Positions 16,154-26,258 of a stretch of DNA of 64,000 nt are shown here, piece after piece. This DNA comes from Silvimonas terrae (GTDB taxonomy: Bacteria > Pseudomonadota > Gammaproteobacteria > Burkholderiales > Chitinibacteraceae). The position numbers and the translations under genes are program-made. The stretch covers positions 186,001 through 250,000 of the forward strand of contig NZ_JACHHN010000003.1 in the NCBI RefSeq assembly GCF_014202765.1, given 5' to 3'. Within the stretch, counting starts at the first letter, position 1. The number at the start of each line of letters is the position of its first letter. Under the pieces are notes generated by a model that had not been told where the DNA came from, did not search any database, and saw nothing but the letters and a program-made list of their open reading frames with translations.

Positions 16154-16773
16154 GATTGATCCGCCTTTTCGCTCACTTCGCGATACCACGCCGGGTGGTG
16201 TTTTCTGGCCCAGGCCGGGCTGACCTTGCCCTCGACCATGGCGGAGATGGTTCCCTTGACCCAGAACGCGGCATAAATGTGCACGATGATGCTGGCAATC
16301 AGGATCAATGCGGCCCAGGCATGGCAAAGCAATGCCACACGCACCAGCGGAATCGGGAAATAACCGGCAAACCAGGGGCGCCACATGATGACACCAGTCA
16401 TCAGCATGACCAGCAAACAGAGCGTCATGACCCAGAACATACCTTTCTGGCCGCCGTTGTATTTGCCGGTATCGCCCACCTCATCGCCAACCAGGGCCTG
16501 GCGCACCGCCAGCATCCAGCGGATATCTTCATGATTCACCAGGTTGTGACGCCAGTACCGCAAGAATTGCCGGGCAAAGCCTGCCACCATCAATACCCCC
16601 ACAAACGGGTGCAAGATGCGTGCCAGTTGTGGTGTCCCGAAAATACCGGTAAGCCAGAAAAACGCCGGGTAGAACAGGGCCAGGCCGGAGATGGCCAGCA
16701 AGATGAAACAGATAGCGACCACCCAGTGGTTGATCCGTTCAGCAGCGTTATAGCGGGTAATCAAGCGGCTCAT
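16150..16773 (-). CDS. fdoI: Formate dehydrogenase cytochrome b556 (gamma) subunit
   Basis: This 207-residue inner-membrane diheme cytochrome b starts '[36 protein letters not shown]', with the heme-ligand His in 'RINHWV', and ends with four membrane helices including '[21 protein letters not shown]'. It passes electrons from the FdoH iron-sulfur subunit to quinone. It overlaps both neighbours by 4 bp. Confidence 0.93.
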   Translation of the reverse strand: MSRLITRYNAAERINHWVVAICFILLAISGLALFYPAFFWLTGIFGTPQLARILHPFVGVLMVAGFARQFLRYWRHNLVNHEDIRWMLAVRQALVGDEVGDTGKYNGGQKGMFWVMTLCLLVMLMTGVIMWRPWFAGYFPIPLVRVALLCHAWAALILIASIIVHIYAAFWVKGTISAMVEGKVSPAWARKHHPAWYREVSEKADQS

Positions 16774-17642
16774 TCGTCAGCCTCCTCGTGCTCTTCAGCC
16801 CGGTTGGGGCCCACGGTGATGTAGTGGAAAAAGCCAAACAGGCCCGCAGCGGCAATACCCACCGTGGACAGAGGTTTGAGTAACCCTTTCCACAATGCCA
16901 CCACCGGGCTTATCTGCGGTTCATGCGGCAAGTTGCTGTAAAGCCGGGGCTGGTCGGCGTGATGCAACACATACATCACATGCGTACCCCCCACACCTTG
17001 CGGATCGTACAAACCTGCGTTGGCATAACCGCGCTGTTTCAGCCCCGCCACCCGTTTGGCGGCCAGATCACGCATTTCATCCTTGCTGCCAAAATGGATT
17101 GCACCGGTCGGGCAGGTTTTGGCACAGGCGGGCTCCTGGCCTACCGCAACGCGGTCAGAGCACAGCGTGCATTTGTAGGCCTTGCTGTCGACCGGATTCA
17201 GACGCGGTACGTTGAAGGGGCAGCCGGCAATGCAGTAGCCGCAACCAATGCAGTTTTCTTCCTGGAAATCCACGATGCCGTTGCTGTACTGGATAATGGC
17301 GCCAGGTGACGGGCAGGCTTTCAGACAACCCGGATCAGCGCAGTGCATACAGCCATCTTTGCGGATCAACCATTCCAGCTTGCCGTTTTCGGTGGTTTCG
17401 TTAAAGCGGATGACCGTCCAGGCCTGGGCAGACAGATCAGCCGGGTTGTCGTAGACCCCGACGTTATGACCCACCTCGGCCCGCAGGTCATTCCATTCCG
17501 AACAGGCGACCTGGCAAGCTTTGCAGCCTGTACAGGAGGCCACATCAATCAGCTTGGCCACTTCGGTCACGTTCTCGCGGACGAGAGGCGCAGGTGTCGG
17601 GCTGGCGGAACGGCGGCGGATATCGAGCGATTGCAATGCCAT
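16770..17642 (-). CDS. fdoH: Formate dehydrogenase iron-sulfur (beta) subunit
   Basis: This 290-residue protein contains four 4Fe-4S cysteine groups: [35 protein letters not shown] and CTLCSDR...CAKTC. A single C-terminal membrane helix ('[23 protein letters not shown]') anchors it. It carries electrons from the molybdenum subunit to the cytochrome. It lies 5 bp after fdoG and overlaps fdoI by 4 bp. Confidence 0.95.
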   Translation of the reverse strand: MALQSLDIRRRSASPTPAPLVRENVTEVAKLIDVASCTGCKACQVACSEWNDLRAEVGHNVGVYDNPADLSAQAWTVIRFNETTENGKLEWLIRKDGCMHCADPGCLKACPSPGAIIQYSNGIVDFQEENCIGCGYCIAGCPFNVPRLNPVDSKAYKCTLCSDRVAVGQEPACAKTCPTGAIHFGSKDEMRDLAAKRVAGLKQRGYANAGLYDPQGVGGTHVMYVLHHADQPRLYSNLPHEPQISPVVALWKGLLKPLSTVGIAAAGLFGFFHYITVGPNRAEEHEEADE

Positions 17643-17647
17643 GATGA

Positions 17648-20600
17648 TCAGGCCTTTTCCACGTTGACGAGAAAACTCTTGTATTCAGGGGTGAACGTAT
17701 TGCTGTCCCCTACCGCCGGCGGCAGTGTGTTGGTCAGAAAGCCCGGCTGGGTCTGCCCTTCAAACCCCCAATGCAGCGGAATCCCGATCTGATGCAGCGT
17801 GCGCCCGCCTACTTGCAGCGCACTGATCCGTTTGGTCACTACGGCTTTGGCCCGGATAAACCCGCGCTGTGACGACACTTTGACCATATCTCCCTGCGCA
17901 ATCCCTTTTTCATGGGCCAGCGATTCGCCAATTTCCACAAACTGTTCTGGCTGGGCAATGGCGTTCAGGCGGCTGTTCTTGGTCCAGAACAAAAAGTGCT
18001 CGGTCAAGCGGTAAGTGGTCCCCACATACGGGAAATGTTCGGCTGTGCCCAAGCGCGCTTTGTCCCCGGCAAACAATCGCACCGTCGGGCTGTGGCTCAC
18101 TGCGGGGTGAAGCGGGTTGTTGGGCAGCGGTGATTCCATCGGCTCGTAATGCTCGGGGAAGGGGCCATCAACCAGTTTGTCGACGGCATACAGACGGCCT
18201 ACACCCTCGGCATTCATGATAAACGGGCCCATCCTGGCCGACGGTGCGGCGTCTATCTTGTAATCAGGCACATCGGCACCCACCCATTTCTCACCATTCC
18301 AGTGGATAAGGGCGCGGTGCATATCCCAGGGTTTGCCCTGGGGATCGGCAGAAGCGCGGTTATAGAGAATGCGCCGGTTGGCAGGCCAGGCCCACGCCCA
18401 GCCGGGGGTATTGCCACAACCGCTGTCGGTGTTGTCACGTCGTGCCATCTGGTTACCGGCTTGCGTCCAGCTACCGGCAAAAATCCAGCAGGCGCTGCTG
18501 GTGCTGCCGTCGGCCTGTAAAGCCGCAAAACCCGGTAGTTGTTCGCCCTTGTGCGCCAGGAACTGCCCGGCATTAGCCGGGTCTGGCACGTCGGCCAGCG
18601 CCTTGCCATTCATTTCCTGTGCCAGTTCGGCGCTGGTCGGGTTTTCCGGGTTGGCATACGGCCATGCCAGGTTAAGCAGCGGCTCAGGCAGTTTGCCGCC
18701 TTCCTGGCGATACAACTCGCGCAACGTCAGGAACAGGCCGGCCATGATCTCCTGGTCAGAACGTGCTTCACCCGGCGCATCGGCGCCTTTCCAGTGCCAC
18801 TGCAGCCAGCGGGCAGAGTTGACGATGGCGCCGTCTTCCTCTGCAAAACAGGTGGATGGCAACCGGAACACTTCGGTCTGGATATCCGCCGGTTTCACAT
18901 CATTGTGTTCACCATGGTTTTGCCAGAAGGTAGAGGTCTCGGTGGCGAGCGGGTCGATCACGACCAGATATTTCAATCTGGCCAGCGCCTCGCTGGTTCT
19001 GGTCTTATCGGGGAACGCGGCAAGCGGGTTAAAGCCCTGGCAGATATAGCCGTTCATGGCCCCGCTGCGCATCAACTCAACGCTTTGCAGCACATCGTAT
19101 GATTTATCCCATTTGGGCAGCCACTGATAACCCCACTCGTTATCTGCGCGGGCCGCATCGCCCCAGAACCATTTCATCAGGCTCACAAAAAACTTCGGGG
19201 TGTTCTGCCAGTAGTTCATCTGACCGGATTGCAGCGCAGCCGGTGTGTTGTTGTGCAGCCAGGTATTGAGGTCAACGTCTTTTTCAGTGGGCAGGGTCAT
19301 GTAGCCGGGCAGGCTGGTAGAAAGCAGCCCCAGGTCTGACAAACCCTGAATATTGGAATGCCCCCGCAAGGCGTTCACGCCACCGCCGGCCATGCCAATG
19401 TTGCCCAGCAACAGCTGGATCATCGCCATGGTGCGAATAATCTGCACGCCGGTCGTGTGCTGGGTCCAGCCAAGCGCATACAACACGGTTGCCACACGAT
19501 CCGGCTGCGCGGTGCTGCCCAGCAAGGCACACACCTGGAGAAATGCCGCTTTCGGGGTGCCACATAATTCTTCAACGCACTCTGGCGTGTAGCGTGCGTA
19601 ATGCGTTTTCAGCAATTGCCATACACAGCGCGGATTCTGCAACGAGGGGTCGGTCGCCATCATGCCGCCCTCTTCGCGCTGATACTGCCAGGCCGCGCGA
19701 TCATATTTGCGGGTCTGCGGGTTGTAGCCCGCAAATAGCCCTTCATCAAACCTGTACTGTGCACCGACGATGGCGCTGGCATTGGTGTAGGCCCGCACGT
19801 AATCCCAATGGATTTTATCGTTGGCGATCAGCCAGTTAATCACCCCACCCAGGAATACGATATCGCTACCGGTGCGGATGGGCGCATAGAGATCAGCCAC
19901 AGCGGCGGTGCGGTTCAGGCGCGGATCAATCACCACCAGTTTTGCATTGCGTTCGTGACGGGCCTGCATGGCCCACTTGAAGCCAACCGGATGAGCCTCA
20001 GCCGCGTTGCCGCCCATCACCAGAATGACATCCGCATTCTTGATATCCACCCAGCTATTGGTCATGCCACCCCGCCCAAACGACGCCGCCAACGCGCTGA
20101 CGGTGGGGGCATGGCAAACCCGGGCTTGCGCATCCACCGCCAGCATGCCCAGCGAACGGGTTACTTTCTGGGTCAGGATGCCGGATTCGTTGCTGGATGC
20201 TGACGCGGCCAGGAAACCGGTGGAAACCCAGCGATTCACGGTTACACCCTCAGCATTGGTGGTGACCAGGTTGGCGTCCCGGTCCGCCTTCATCAGTCGG
20301 GCAATCCGCTTGAAGGCGTCTTCCCACGAGATCGTCTGCCAGGCATCGCTCCCTGCTGCGCGGTATTGCGGCTGGGTTAGCCGGTTAGGGCTGTGGATAA
20401 AATCGACCAGTCCTGAACCTTTAGGGCATAAGGAACCACGGCTGACCGGATGATCCGGATCACCCTCAATGTGAAAGATGCGCGCTTTGGCATTGAGCGC
20501 GCCATCGCCCAGGCTGTACATCAAAAGGCCGCAACCTACGGAACAATAAGGGCAGGTATTACGCGTTTCCGTGGCGCGCAATAATTTGTACTGGCGCACA

Positions 20601-20701
20601 TCCGCAAATGCCGTGGCAGGCGCCAACCCCAGCATGGCGATACTGGAAGTGGCCATGCTACTGGCACAGACTTTGAAAAACTGACGACGATTCATCTGCA
20701 T
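17648..20701 (-). CDS. fdoG: Formate dehydrogenase alpha subunit (Mo/W, Cys type)
   Basis: This 1017-residue periplasmic catalytic subunit oxidises formate to CO2. It has a Tat-type leader ('NRRQFFK' followed by a hydrophobic stretch to 'ATAFA'), a 4Fe-4S cluster motif ('CPYCSVGCG'), and the bis-MGD oxidoreductase domains. The residue that is selenocysteine in E. coli FdnG/FdoG is an ordinary Cys here (C196, codon TGC at 20114-20116, in '[12 protein letters not shown]'), so no SelC/SelB machinery is needed. ATG 20701 is chosen because AGGAG lies 5 bases before it. First gene of fdoGHI-fdhE. Confidence 0.95.
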   Translation of the reverse strand: MQMNRRQFFKVCASSMATSSIAMLGLAPATAFADVRQYKLLRATETRNTCPYCSVGCGLLMYSLGDGALNAKARIFHIEGDPDHPVSRGSLCPKGSGLVDFIHSPNRLTQPQYRAAGSDAWQTISWEDAFKRIARLMKADRDANLVTTNAEGVTVNRWVSTGFLAASASSNESGILTQKVTRSLGMLAVDAQARVCHAPTVSALAASFGRGGMTNSWVDIKNADVILVMGGNAAEAHPVGFKWAMQARHERNAKLVVIDPRLNRTAAVADLYAPIRTGSDIVFLGGVINWLIANDKIHWDYVRAYTNASAIVGAQYRFDEGLFAGYNPQTRKYDRAAWQYQREEGGMMATDPSLQNPRCVWQLLKTHYARYTPECVEELCGTPKAAFLQVCALLGSTAQPDRVATVLYALGWTQHTTGVQIIRTMAMIQLLLGNIGMAGGGVNALRGHSNIQGLSDLGLLSTSLPGYMTLPTEKDVDLNTWLHNNTPAALQSGQMNYWQNTPKFFVSLMKWFWGDAARADNEWGYQWLPKWDKSYDVLQSVELMRSGAMNGYICQGFNPLAAFPDKTRTSEALARLKYLVVIDPLATETSTFWQNHGEHNDVKPADIQTEVFRLPSTCFAEEDGAIVNSARWLQWHWKGADAPGEARSDQEIMAGLFLTLRELYRQEGGKLPEPLLNLAWPYANPENPTSAELAQEMNGKALADVPDPANAGQFLAHKGEQLPGFAALQADGSTSSACWIFAGSWTQAGNQMARRDNTDSGCGNTPGWAWAWPANRRILYNRASADPQGKPWDMHRALIHWNGEKWVGADVPDYKIDAAPSARMGPFIMNAEGVGRLYAVDKLVDGPFPEHYEPMESPLPNNPLHPAVSHSPTVRLFAGDKARLGTAEHFPYVGTTYRLTEHFLFWTKNSRLNAIAQPEQFVEIGESLAHEKGIAQGDMVKVSSQRGFIRAKAVVTKRISALQVGGRTLHQIGIPLHWGFEGQTQPGFLTNTLPPAVGDSNTFTPEYKSFLVNVEKA

Positions 20702-21324
20702 GTGGGCTCCTGGCTGCGCCCACATGCGTAGGCGTGCGGGCGAAATGGCCGGAATTTAACCGGTTCAAATCAATCCGCTTATGCTAGGGGGACCGTCGCA
20801 GCTCGCCCATTTCGGAAATGCCTGGAAACTATTTTTTCCGGGCATTCCATGAGTCAAATCAAGTTATCACCGCACAGGCGATGATCCGCACTTGCGTTGG
20901 CTAACGACACATGCGTTTACCTTGTTCTGGTCAGCGATCGGAACAGAGGCCCCGCGAGGGCACCGGTCCCAATCCGGGCATGGATGGTGCATGCCCTGGG
21001 CGATGAGGTGCAGCCCGGTTTCCGGTTCACCAGGCCGTCAATCGGTTTTTTGACGCAGGCATTGCCGTCAGTCTGTTCCGGGTTTCACTACCTTGAAAAC
21101 CGTTATAAACAAATAAAAATTTCGATTGCAAATGTCGCGCGGTGCTATCAAATAGTCCGTCTGCTTATTAAGCATGCGGCTTCTCCAAAAAATCTGACAC
21201 GCTCCCAGCCGGACCAGGATTTACCCACTCCGATCCTGCCGGCGTATTCACCGAAAAAAAATTTACCGGGCGCCCTGGCGCCAGGCTGCCAGGGGAGTTT
21301 CTGAATTCTGGAGTGACCCCGGTC
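20702..21324. promoter_or_regulatory. Divergent intergenic region with inverted repeat
   Basis: This ~620-bp gap separates the fdo operon from the acyl/sulfur operon. It holds an imperfect inverted repeat, GGAAATGCCTGGAAA at 20814-20828 against TTTTTTCCGGGCATTCC at 20832-20848, and an AT-rich tract around 21090-21180 with a TTGAAA box at about 21092. No convincing gene, FNR box or sigma-54 site was found. The open frame at 20897-21304 lacks protein-like features. Confidence 0.4.
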
Positions 21325-22946
21325 ATGGCTAGCCATGCAAACTGCGCCCTTGAAAACCGCGTAACTGATCCGTTTGTAGATGTGTTGACCCCGGCAGCCC
21401 TGCAGTTCATTGCCGCATTACACCGGGAGTTTGCCCCCGCACGCCAGCAAGTGCTGCAGGGTCGCAAAGCAGCGGCAGAACTACGCTTGCAAGGCGACGG
21501 ATTTGAATTTCCTGACGCGGGCATCAGCATCCGTGAAGATCTTGCCTGGCGTGTTCCTCCGGCCCCGCCCGACCTGCAAGACAGGCGTGTAGAAATCGCC
21601 AGCCCGGCAGACAACCGCAAGGTGGTCATCAACGCACTCAATGCAGGCGCTCAGGTCTGGATTGCTGACCTGGAAGATGCCATGTCGCCAACCTGGAATA
21701 ACGCGATGAGCAGCCAGCGCAATCTGCGAGACGCCATCCATGGCACGCTGGCTTACGAGGATACCCAGGGCAAGCGCTATCAGGTGCAGGGCGACATCCC
21801 GGCCATTATGGTGCGGCCGCGCGGCTGGCATTTACCGGAAAAACACTTGCATGTGGATGGTCAAGAGACCAGCGCCAGCCTGGTTGATTTTGGCCTTTAC
21901 ATGTTCCACTGCGCAAAGGCGCAACTGGATCGCGGCAGCGGGCCGTATTTTTATCTGCCCAAGCTGGAAAGTCAGGCCGATGCCCGGTTGTGGCACAACA
22001 TTTTCAATTTTGCGGAACACCAGTTGAGCCTGCCGCAAGGCAGCATCCGGGCCACGGTGATCATTGAACATATTGGTGCCGCCTTCCAGATGCAAGAGAT
22101 CTTGCACGCGCTTGGTCCGCACGCCACCGGCCTGACGGCTGGGCGGTGGGATTATCTGTTCAGTATTGCCCGGGCGTTTCGATTACAAGCAGACCTTGTC
22201 CTGCCTGATCGTGCCGAACTGACCATGGATCGACCGTTCTTGCAGGCCTATACCCGCTTGCTGATCCAGACCTGTCATCAACGTGGTGCGCACGCTATTG
22301 GCGGGGTCGCCACACAAATACCGGACCGCCATGACGAAGCGGCACGCACCCGTGCCGTGACCGCGGTACGGCTGGATAAAGAACATGAGGCGCAGGAGGG
22401 TTTTGACGGGACCTGGGTCATCCACCCCGATCTGGTGCCGGTCTGTCACGCGGCCTGGGCACCGGTACTGGCGGACCGGCCCAACCAGATCAATCAATCC
22501 CCCGCCGCCATCACCATCCACGCAACTGATCTTTGGAACGGCCAGGCCATACCGGGCCATGTGACTGAGCCGGGGCTGCGTGCCAGTATTGCGGTGTCGG
22601 TGAGTATCTGGATGGCTGGTTGCGTGGCCACGGCTCGGTCAAATTGTTTGGATTGATGGAAGGCGTGGCGACGGTAGAGATTGTCCGCTCGCAAATCTGG
22701 CAGTGGTTGCATCACGGAACCCGCCTTGCCGATGGCCGCGCGATCACGCGGGAGCTGGTCCATACCCTGGTGATGGAAGAGATTGCAAAATACCGCGCCG
22801 AAATGCCGCAAACCACCACCGAGGAAGGTATCGCGCAGGCGGTTGCCCTGTTTGAAGAGGTCAGTCTGAGTGAGGACTTTCCGGACTTTCTGACGCTTCC
22901 CGGTTATGAGCGTCTTGATCTTGCAAGGTCATACGCGCATGACTGA
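21325..22946 (+). pseudogene. Malate synthase A-like protein, interrupted by a one-base deletion
   Basis: The two overlapping frames together give ~540 residues with clear malate synthase A order: 'VVINALNAGAQVWIADLEDAMSPTW', 'IMVRPRGWHLPEKH', 'GPYFYLPKLES', 'TVIIEHIGAAFQMQEILHAL', 'GRWDYLFSIARAF', 'GTWVIHPDLVPV', and after the shift 'YLDGWLRGHGSVKLFGLMEG'. The reading frame is lost near 22602, where 'gtgtcggtgagtat' appears to lack one base. The usual 'LMEDAATAE' block reads LMEGVATVE, so the Asp I recall as the catalytic base is Gly; the Arg and the metal-binding Glu and Asp are kept. It is probably a repurposed paralogue, perhaps inactive. GGAG precedes ATG 21325. It overlaps the next gene by 8 bp. 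Confidence 0.75.
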
Positions 22947-23853
22947 GCATGTTCTGAACGCCGCCCCGGACGCTGCGCCGCTCGAACACGATCCGGCATC
23001 GCCGGTACGTCGGCAAACGCGCTTTACCCTGACTTGCAGCAGCGGCATGTTCACGCACTTGCAACTCAAGCCACGCGTGGCATTTTCGTTTGCGTTTATG
23101 GGCTGGTCGGCGTGGCTCAACGAGCATGCGGTCTCTCATGGCGCACTGATCCGTGAGCATGCCACCGGTTTTGTCCCCATCGGACTGACCATCGACTATC
23201 TGGCACCGCTCACGTTTTATGATTGCCCGTCATTGACGGTCTCGACCCAGGTACGGACCTGGAACCCCCGGCGATTTCACACCTTGCAAGAGGTCGATGT
23301 GCGGCTTGAAACGCCTCAGGGTGTGCCCGTGGCGCAGATCCACCTGCAAGAGGTCTGTGTCCGGATTGAGTCAGCAGACACCCTGGCCGCAACCGCTGGA
23401 CGTCTGCCGCCCGCCCTGGCCGAACTCATGCTCGACACTCCGGACGATGTCCCCGGTCAGCCGGTGTTACTCAATCGCGGCCCGGCCCGCATGCCGGATC
23501 ATGCCCAGGTCATCACCCAGTCCCGCCGTGACTTTGTGATCTACCGCCATGCCTGCGAAATGGCCGATCAGTGGTATTCCGAGCATGTGTGCGACTACGT
23601 GGGCGACAGTCGGGAAGCCATGGTGTTGCGACTGGTGTCTGACTATCCAGCGTTGCGACCTGGCCTGGCAAACCGGTTGGCGCGACTCAGTATCGGTCTG
23701 CGCCAACCCTTCATGCTGTTCGATACCGGGCAGATTCTGACCACCGCCTGGCGAGTGGATCACGAAATCCGTTTTGCCCACCAGTTACTCAACGCCCGCG
23801 GCCTGGCCGTGGGTGACGCGCTTGAAGTTTTTGTCGCCGCAGACGACACCTGA
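22939..23853 (+). CDS. Double-hotdog acyl thioesterase-like protein
   Basis: This 304-residue protein appears to hold two hotdog domains (residues ~15-140, 'FVPIGLTIDYLAPLTFYDCPSLTVSTQV', and ~190-300, 'RQPFMLFDTGQILTTAWRVDHEIRF'), like acyl-ACP thioesterases of the FatA/4HBT type. Such proteins release or transfer acyl chains from ACP or CoA. The start ATG 22939 overlaps the end of the malate-synthase-like gene. With the ACP and acyl-activating genes downstream it fits acyl-chain handling. Substrate unknown; catalytic residues are not certain. Confidence 0.65.
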   Translation: MTEHVLNAAPDAAPLEHDPASPVRRQTRFTLTCSSGMFTHLQLKPRVAFSFAFMGWSAWLNEHAVSHGALIREHATGFVPIGLTIDYLAPLTFYDCPSLTVSTQVRTWNPRRFHTLQEVDVRLETPQGVPVAQIHLQEVCVRIESADTLAATAGRLPPALAELMLDTPDDVPGQPVLLNRGPARMPDHAQVITQSRRDFVIYRHACEMADQWYSEHVCDYVGDSREAMVLRLVSDYPALRPGLANRLARLSIGLRQPFMLFDTGQILTTAWRVDHEIRFAHQLLNARGLAVGDALEVFVAADDT

Positions 23854-23868
23854 TCCTGGGGACTGATC

Positions 23869-24132
23869 ATGCATTTTCTTTTTTCCGGCTCATTGCTGCG
23901 TTACGTGGGTTATCAACGCCAGATTGCCTATGAAACCGGCAGCCTTGCCGCTGCGCTCAAAGCGCTGTTCAAGGACTATCCCGCGCTGGAGGGGTTGATG
24001 ATGGAGACTGATCACAGCCTGCGCCGGACCATGCGTATGGCCATCAACAATGAAGTGGTACGCAGCGATCTTTCCCGCCCACTGGCAGCCAGTGACGCGG
24101 TTGAAGTCATGACCGCCATCTCGGGCGGTTGA
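23869..24132 (+). CDS. MoaD/ThiS-like sulfur carrier protein
   Basis: This 87-residue protein has the beta-grasp pattern of ubiquitin-like sulfur carriers: a first strand 'MHFLFSGSLLRYVG', a helix 'LAAALKALFKDYPAL', a later 'MAINNEVVR' strand, 'LAASDAVEVMTAISGG' and a C-terminal Gly-Gly. MoaD/ThiS proteins are adenylated at that Gly by an E1-like enzyme and turned into a thiocarboxylate; a MoeB-rhodanese protein is encoded as the last gene of this operon. As the chain already ends at GG, no maturation protease is needed. Molybdopterin synthesis is an alternative role, but MoaE and other moa genes are absent here. Confidence 0.75.
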   Translation: MHFLFSGSLLRYVGYQRQIAYETGSLAAALKALFKDYPALEGLMMETDHSLRRTMRMAINNEVVRSDLSRPLAASDAVEVMTAISGG

Positions 24133-24164
24133 ACCTGGCCCATTACCCCTTGCCTGGAGGCCCC

Positions 24165-24419
24165 ATGTCACTTGCAATCCGTTTGCGTAACGTCTTTAAC
24201 ACGGTCCTGGAACTGGATGGCAAAACCACGGATGCCGACCTGCGCTATCAGGAAACACCTGGTTGGGATTCTTTGGGTGCAGTGTTGTTGATCTCGGCGA
24301 TGGAAGACGAATTTCACGTCCAGATCGGCACCAACCAGGCGCTGCAAATCGACACCTTTGACGCAGCGGTCAAACTGCTGCGCGGCTTGGGCGTACAAGA
24401 CCAGACCCCATGTCCATGA
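24165..24419 (+). CDS. Acyl carrier protein
   Basis: This 84-residue protein is an ACP with the phosphopantetheine attachment Ser36 in 'GWDSLGAVLLI', an acidic helix II ('AMEDEFHVQI') and a typical length. The start ATG 24165 has a good CTGGAGG site. It would carry the acyl chain between the thioesterase-like, enoyl-reductase and LuxE/LuxC-like enzymes of the same operon. Its last 10 bases overlap the LuxE-like gene. Confidence 0.88.
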   Translation: MSLAIRLRNVFNTVLELDGKTTDADLRYQETPGWDSLGAVLLISAMEDEFHVQIGTNQALQIDTFDAAVKLLRGLGVQDQTPCP

Positions 24420-25465
24420 ATTTCGCGCGGCGCACCGCACAAGCCAGCAGCGACTTGCTATTGCCGCAACTGACCGCACTGATGGCGTACCACCGGCAGG
24501 CCTGCCCGGCCTATGCGCGGGTGCTGGAGGCAACCGGACACCCGCGCACGCGCCGCTATCAGCAACTGGCTGAACTACCCTGGCTGCCGGTGCGCCTGTT
24601 CAAGGAGCATGCGCTGGTCAGTACGGCGGCAGACCCGGTCACCACGCTCACCTCGTCAGGCACCACCGGGGCGGGGGCCAGCCGCATTGCGCTGGATCGG
24701 GAAGCCGCCGAGCGGCAGCGACATATGCTGATTGCCACGCTGGTCAATCTGGTTGGCCCGCAGCGCTTGCCGCTCCTCATCATTGATGCCCCTTCAGCGG
24801 TGCGGCAACAACGCGCCACCATTCGCGGCGCCACCGTGCTGGGGGTGATGAATATCGGGCGGGACCCCGTGTTTGCGCTGGATGAGGACCTGGAAGTCAA
24901 CGCCGTAGCCATCGACCACTTTTTGCAGCGGCATGCCGGATCGGATTTCCTGATCTTCGGTTTTACCTTTCTGGTGTGGAGCCGTTTTTACAGCTATGTG
25001 CGCAGCCGGGCGGCCGATCTCTCACACGCTGTGTTATTGCACACTGGCGGCTGGAAAAAACTGGCCGATCAAGCGGTTACGGCCGAGGTGTTTCGTGGCG
25101 GATTTCGGGAACACACCGGGCTGACGCGCTGCCACAACTTTTACGGCATGGTCGAACAAGGCGGCACCATCCATGTGGAGTCGGCCTCGGGCGATGGTTT
25201 GTATTGCCCGGATCATGCGGATGTAATCATCCGCGACCCGCTCACCTGGCAAGAAGCAGCAATCGGCACGCTGGGGGTGATTGAAGTCCTGAGCACCACG
25301 CCGCGCGCGCATCCTGGGCATATTTTGCTCACCGAAGATCTCGGCATGCTACTGGGCGTGGATGATGGCGAATGGCCCGGCAAGCGCTTTGCGGTAGCCG
25401 GCCGGCTCCCTAAAGCCGAACCGCGTGGCTGCTCGGATACCCTGGCGCAGGGAGTCGTTTCATGA
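24410..25465 (+). CDS. LuxE-like acyl-protein synthetase
   Basis: This 351-residue protein matches the LuxE/acyl-protein synthetase family (ANL-related adenylating enzymes): 'LPWLPVRLFKEHALVS', the phosphate loop 'TLTSSGTTGAGASRI', 'FLIFGFTFLVWSRFYSY', 'LLHTGGWKK', and 'CHNFYGMVEQGGTIHVE'. LuxE activates a fatty acid with ATP and hands the acyl group to LuxC; a LuxC-like gene lies 2.2 kb downstream. No luciferase genes (luxAB) are present, so the aldehyde or acyl product serves another pathway. Coupled to neighbours by 10-bp and 4-bp overlaps. Confidence 0.85.
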   Translation: MSMNFARRTAQASSDLLLPQLTALMAYHRQACPAYARVLEATGHPRTRRYQQLAELPWLPVRLFKEHALVSTAADPVTTLTSSGTTGAGASRIALDREAAERQRHMLIATLVNLVGPQRLPLLIIDAPSAVRQQRATIRGATVLGVMNIGRDPVFALDEDLEVNAVAIDHFLQRHAGSDFLIFGFTFLVWSRFYSYVRSRAADLSHAVLLHTGGWKKLADQAVTAEVFRGGFREHTGLTRCHNFYGMVEQGGTIHVESASGDGLYCPDHADVIIRDPLTWQEAAIGTLGVIEVLSTTPRAHPGHILLTEDLGMLLGVDDGEWPGKRFAVAGRLPKAEPRGCSDTLAQGVVS

Positions 25466-26229
25466 GCGGCTTGCTGGAAGGCAAATGTCTGCTGGTGACC
25501 GGCGTGATCAACCATGCCTCCATTGCGTTTGCCATTGCCCGGCAGGCACAGGAACAAGGCGCACAGATTGTGCTGACCGGCTTTGGCCGCCTGCATATGG
25601 TTGAACAAACGGCACTGCGCTTACCGCAACCGCCGCCGGTGATAGAACTGGATGTCACCAACGCAGAACATCTGGCGACGCTGGCCGAACGGGTACAAGC
25701 ACACCTCCCCCGGCTGGATGGCGTTGTGCACGCTATTGCCTTTGCCCCACGCAGTGCATTGGGTGGCGGTTTTCTGACGACGCCCTGGCAGGACGTCGCC
25801 ACCACCTTGCACGTCTCTACCTGGTCGTTACAGGCATTGATTGCAGCCGTACTGCCCCTGCTGCAACCTGGCGGGGCCATTGTCGGGCTGGACTTTGATG
25901 CAACCCGAACGTGGCCTGGCTATGACTGGATGGGTGTCGCCAAAGCCGGGCTGGAAGCCACGACCCGTTATCTGGCCCGCGAATTGGGCCCACGCCAGAT
26001 CCGCATCAACCTGGTCGCTGCTGGTCCTTTACGTACTGCGGCGGCGCATGGCGAACCGAGTTTCCCGGAGATCGCCGCCGCCTGGTGTGGGCGTGCGCCG
26101 CTGGGTTGGCAGACAGAAGATGCCACCCCTGTCGCACGGACCTGTGTGGCCTTGTTATCTGACTGGTTTCCCGCCACCACAGGCGAGATCGTACACGCCG
26201 ATGGCGGGTTTCATGTCGTAGGTGTCTGA
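25462..26229 (+). CDS. Enoyl-ACP reductase, InhA/FabI type
   Basis: This 255-residue short-chain dehydrogenase has the FabI/InhA signatures: 'VTGVINHASIAFAIARQAQE' cofactor loop, 'LDFDATRTWPGYDWMGVAKA' with Tyr154 and Lys161, and 'LVAAGPLRTAA'. The wording of several blocks ('IVGLDFD', 'NLVAAGPLRT', 'DATPVARTCVALLSDWFPATTGEI') is much closer to what I recall of actinobacterial InhA than to proteobacterial FabI, suggesting transfer or an accessory origin. It reduces the double bond of enoyl-ACP with NADH. The gene overlaps luxE-like by 4 bp. Confidence 0.88.
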   Translation: MSGLLEGKCLLVTGVINHASIAFAIARQAQEQGAQIVLTGFGRLHMVEQTALRLPQPPPVIELDVTNAEHLATLAERVQAHLPRLDGVVHAIAFAPRSALGGGFLTTPWQDVATTLHVSTWSLQALIAAVLPLLQPGGAIVGLDFDATRTWPGYDWMGVAKAGLEATTRYLARELGPRQIRINLVAAGPLRTAAAHGEPSFPEIAAAWCGRAPLGWQTEDATPVARTCVALLSDWFPATTGEIVHADGGFHVVGV

Positions 26230-26258
26230 CTTGCGGCGAGATTGAAAAGGGGTGACCT

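Noticed and set aside
20114-20116. Selenocysteine in formate dehydrogenase
   Set aside because: The codon is TGC (Cys) and the gene is open throughout; no in-frame TGA.
20897-21304. Small open frame in the gap before the acyl/sulfur operon
   Set aside because: There is no ribosome site, no domain and odd composition; it does not look coding.
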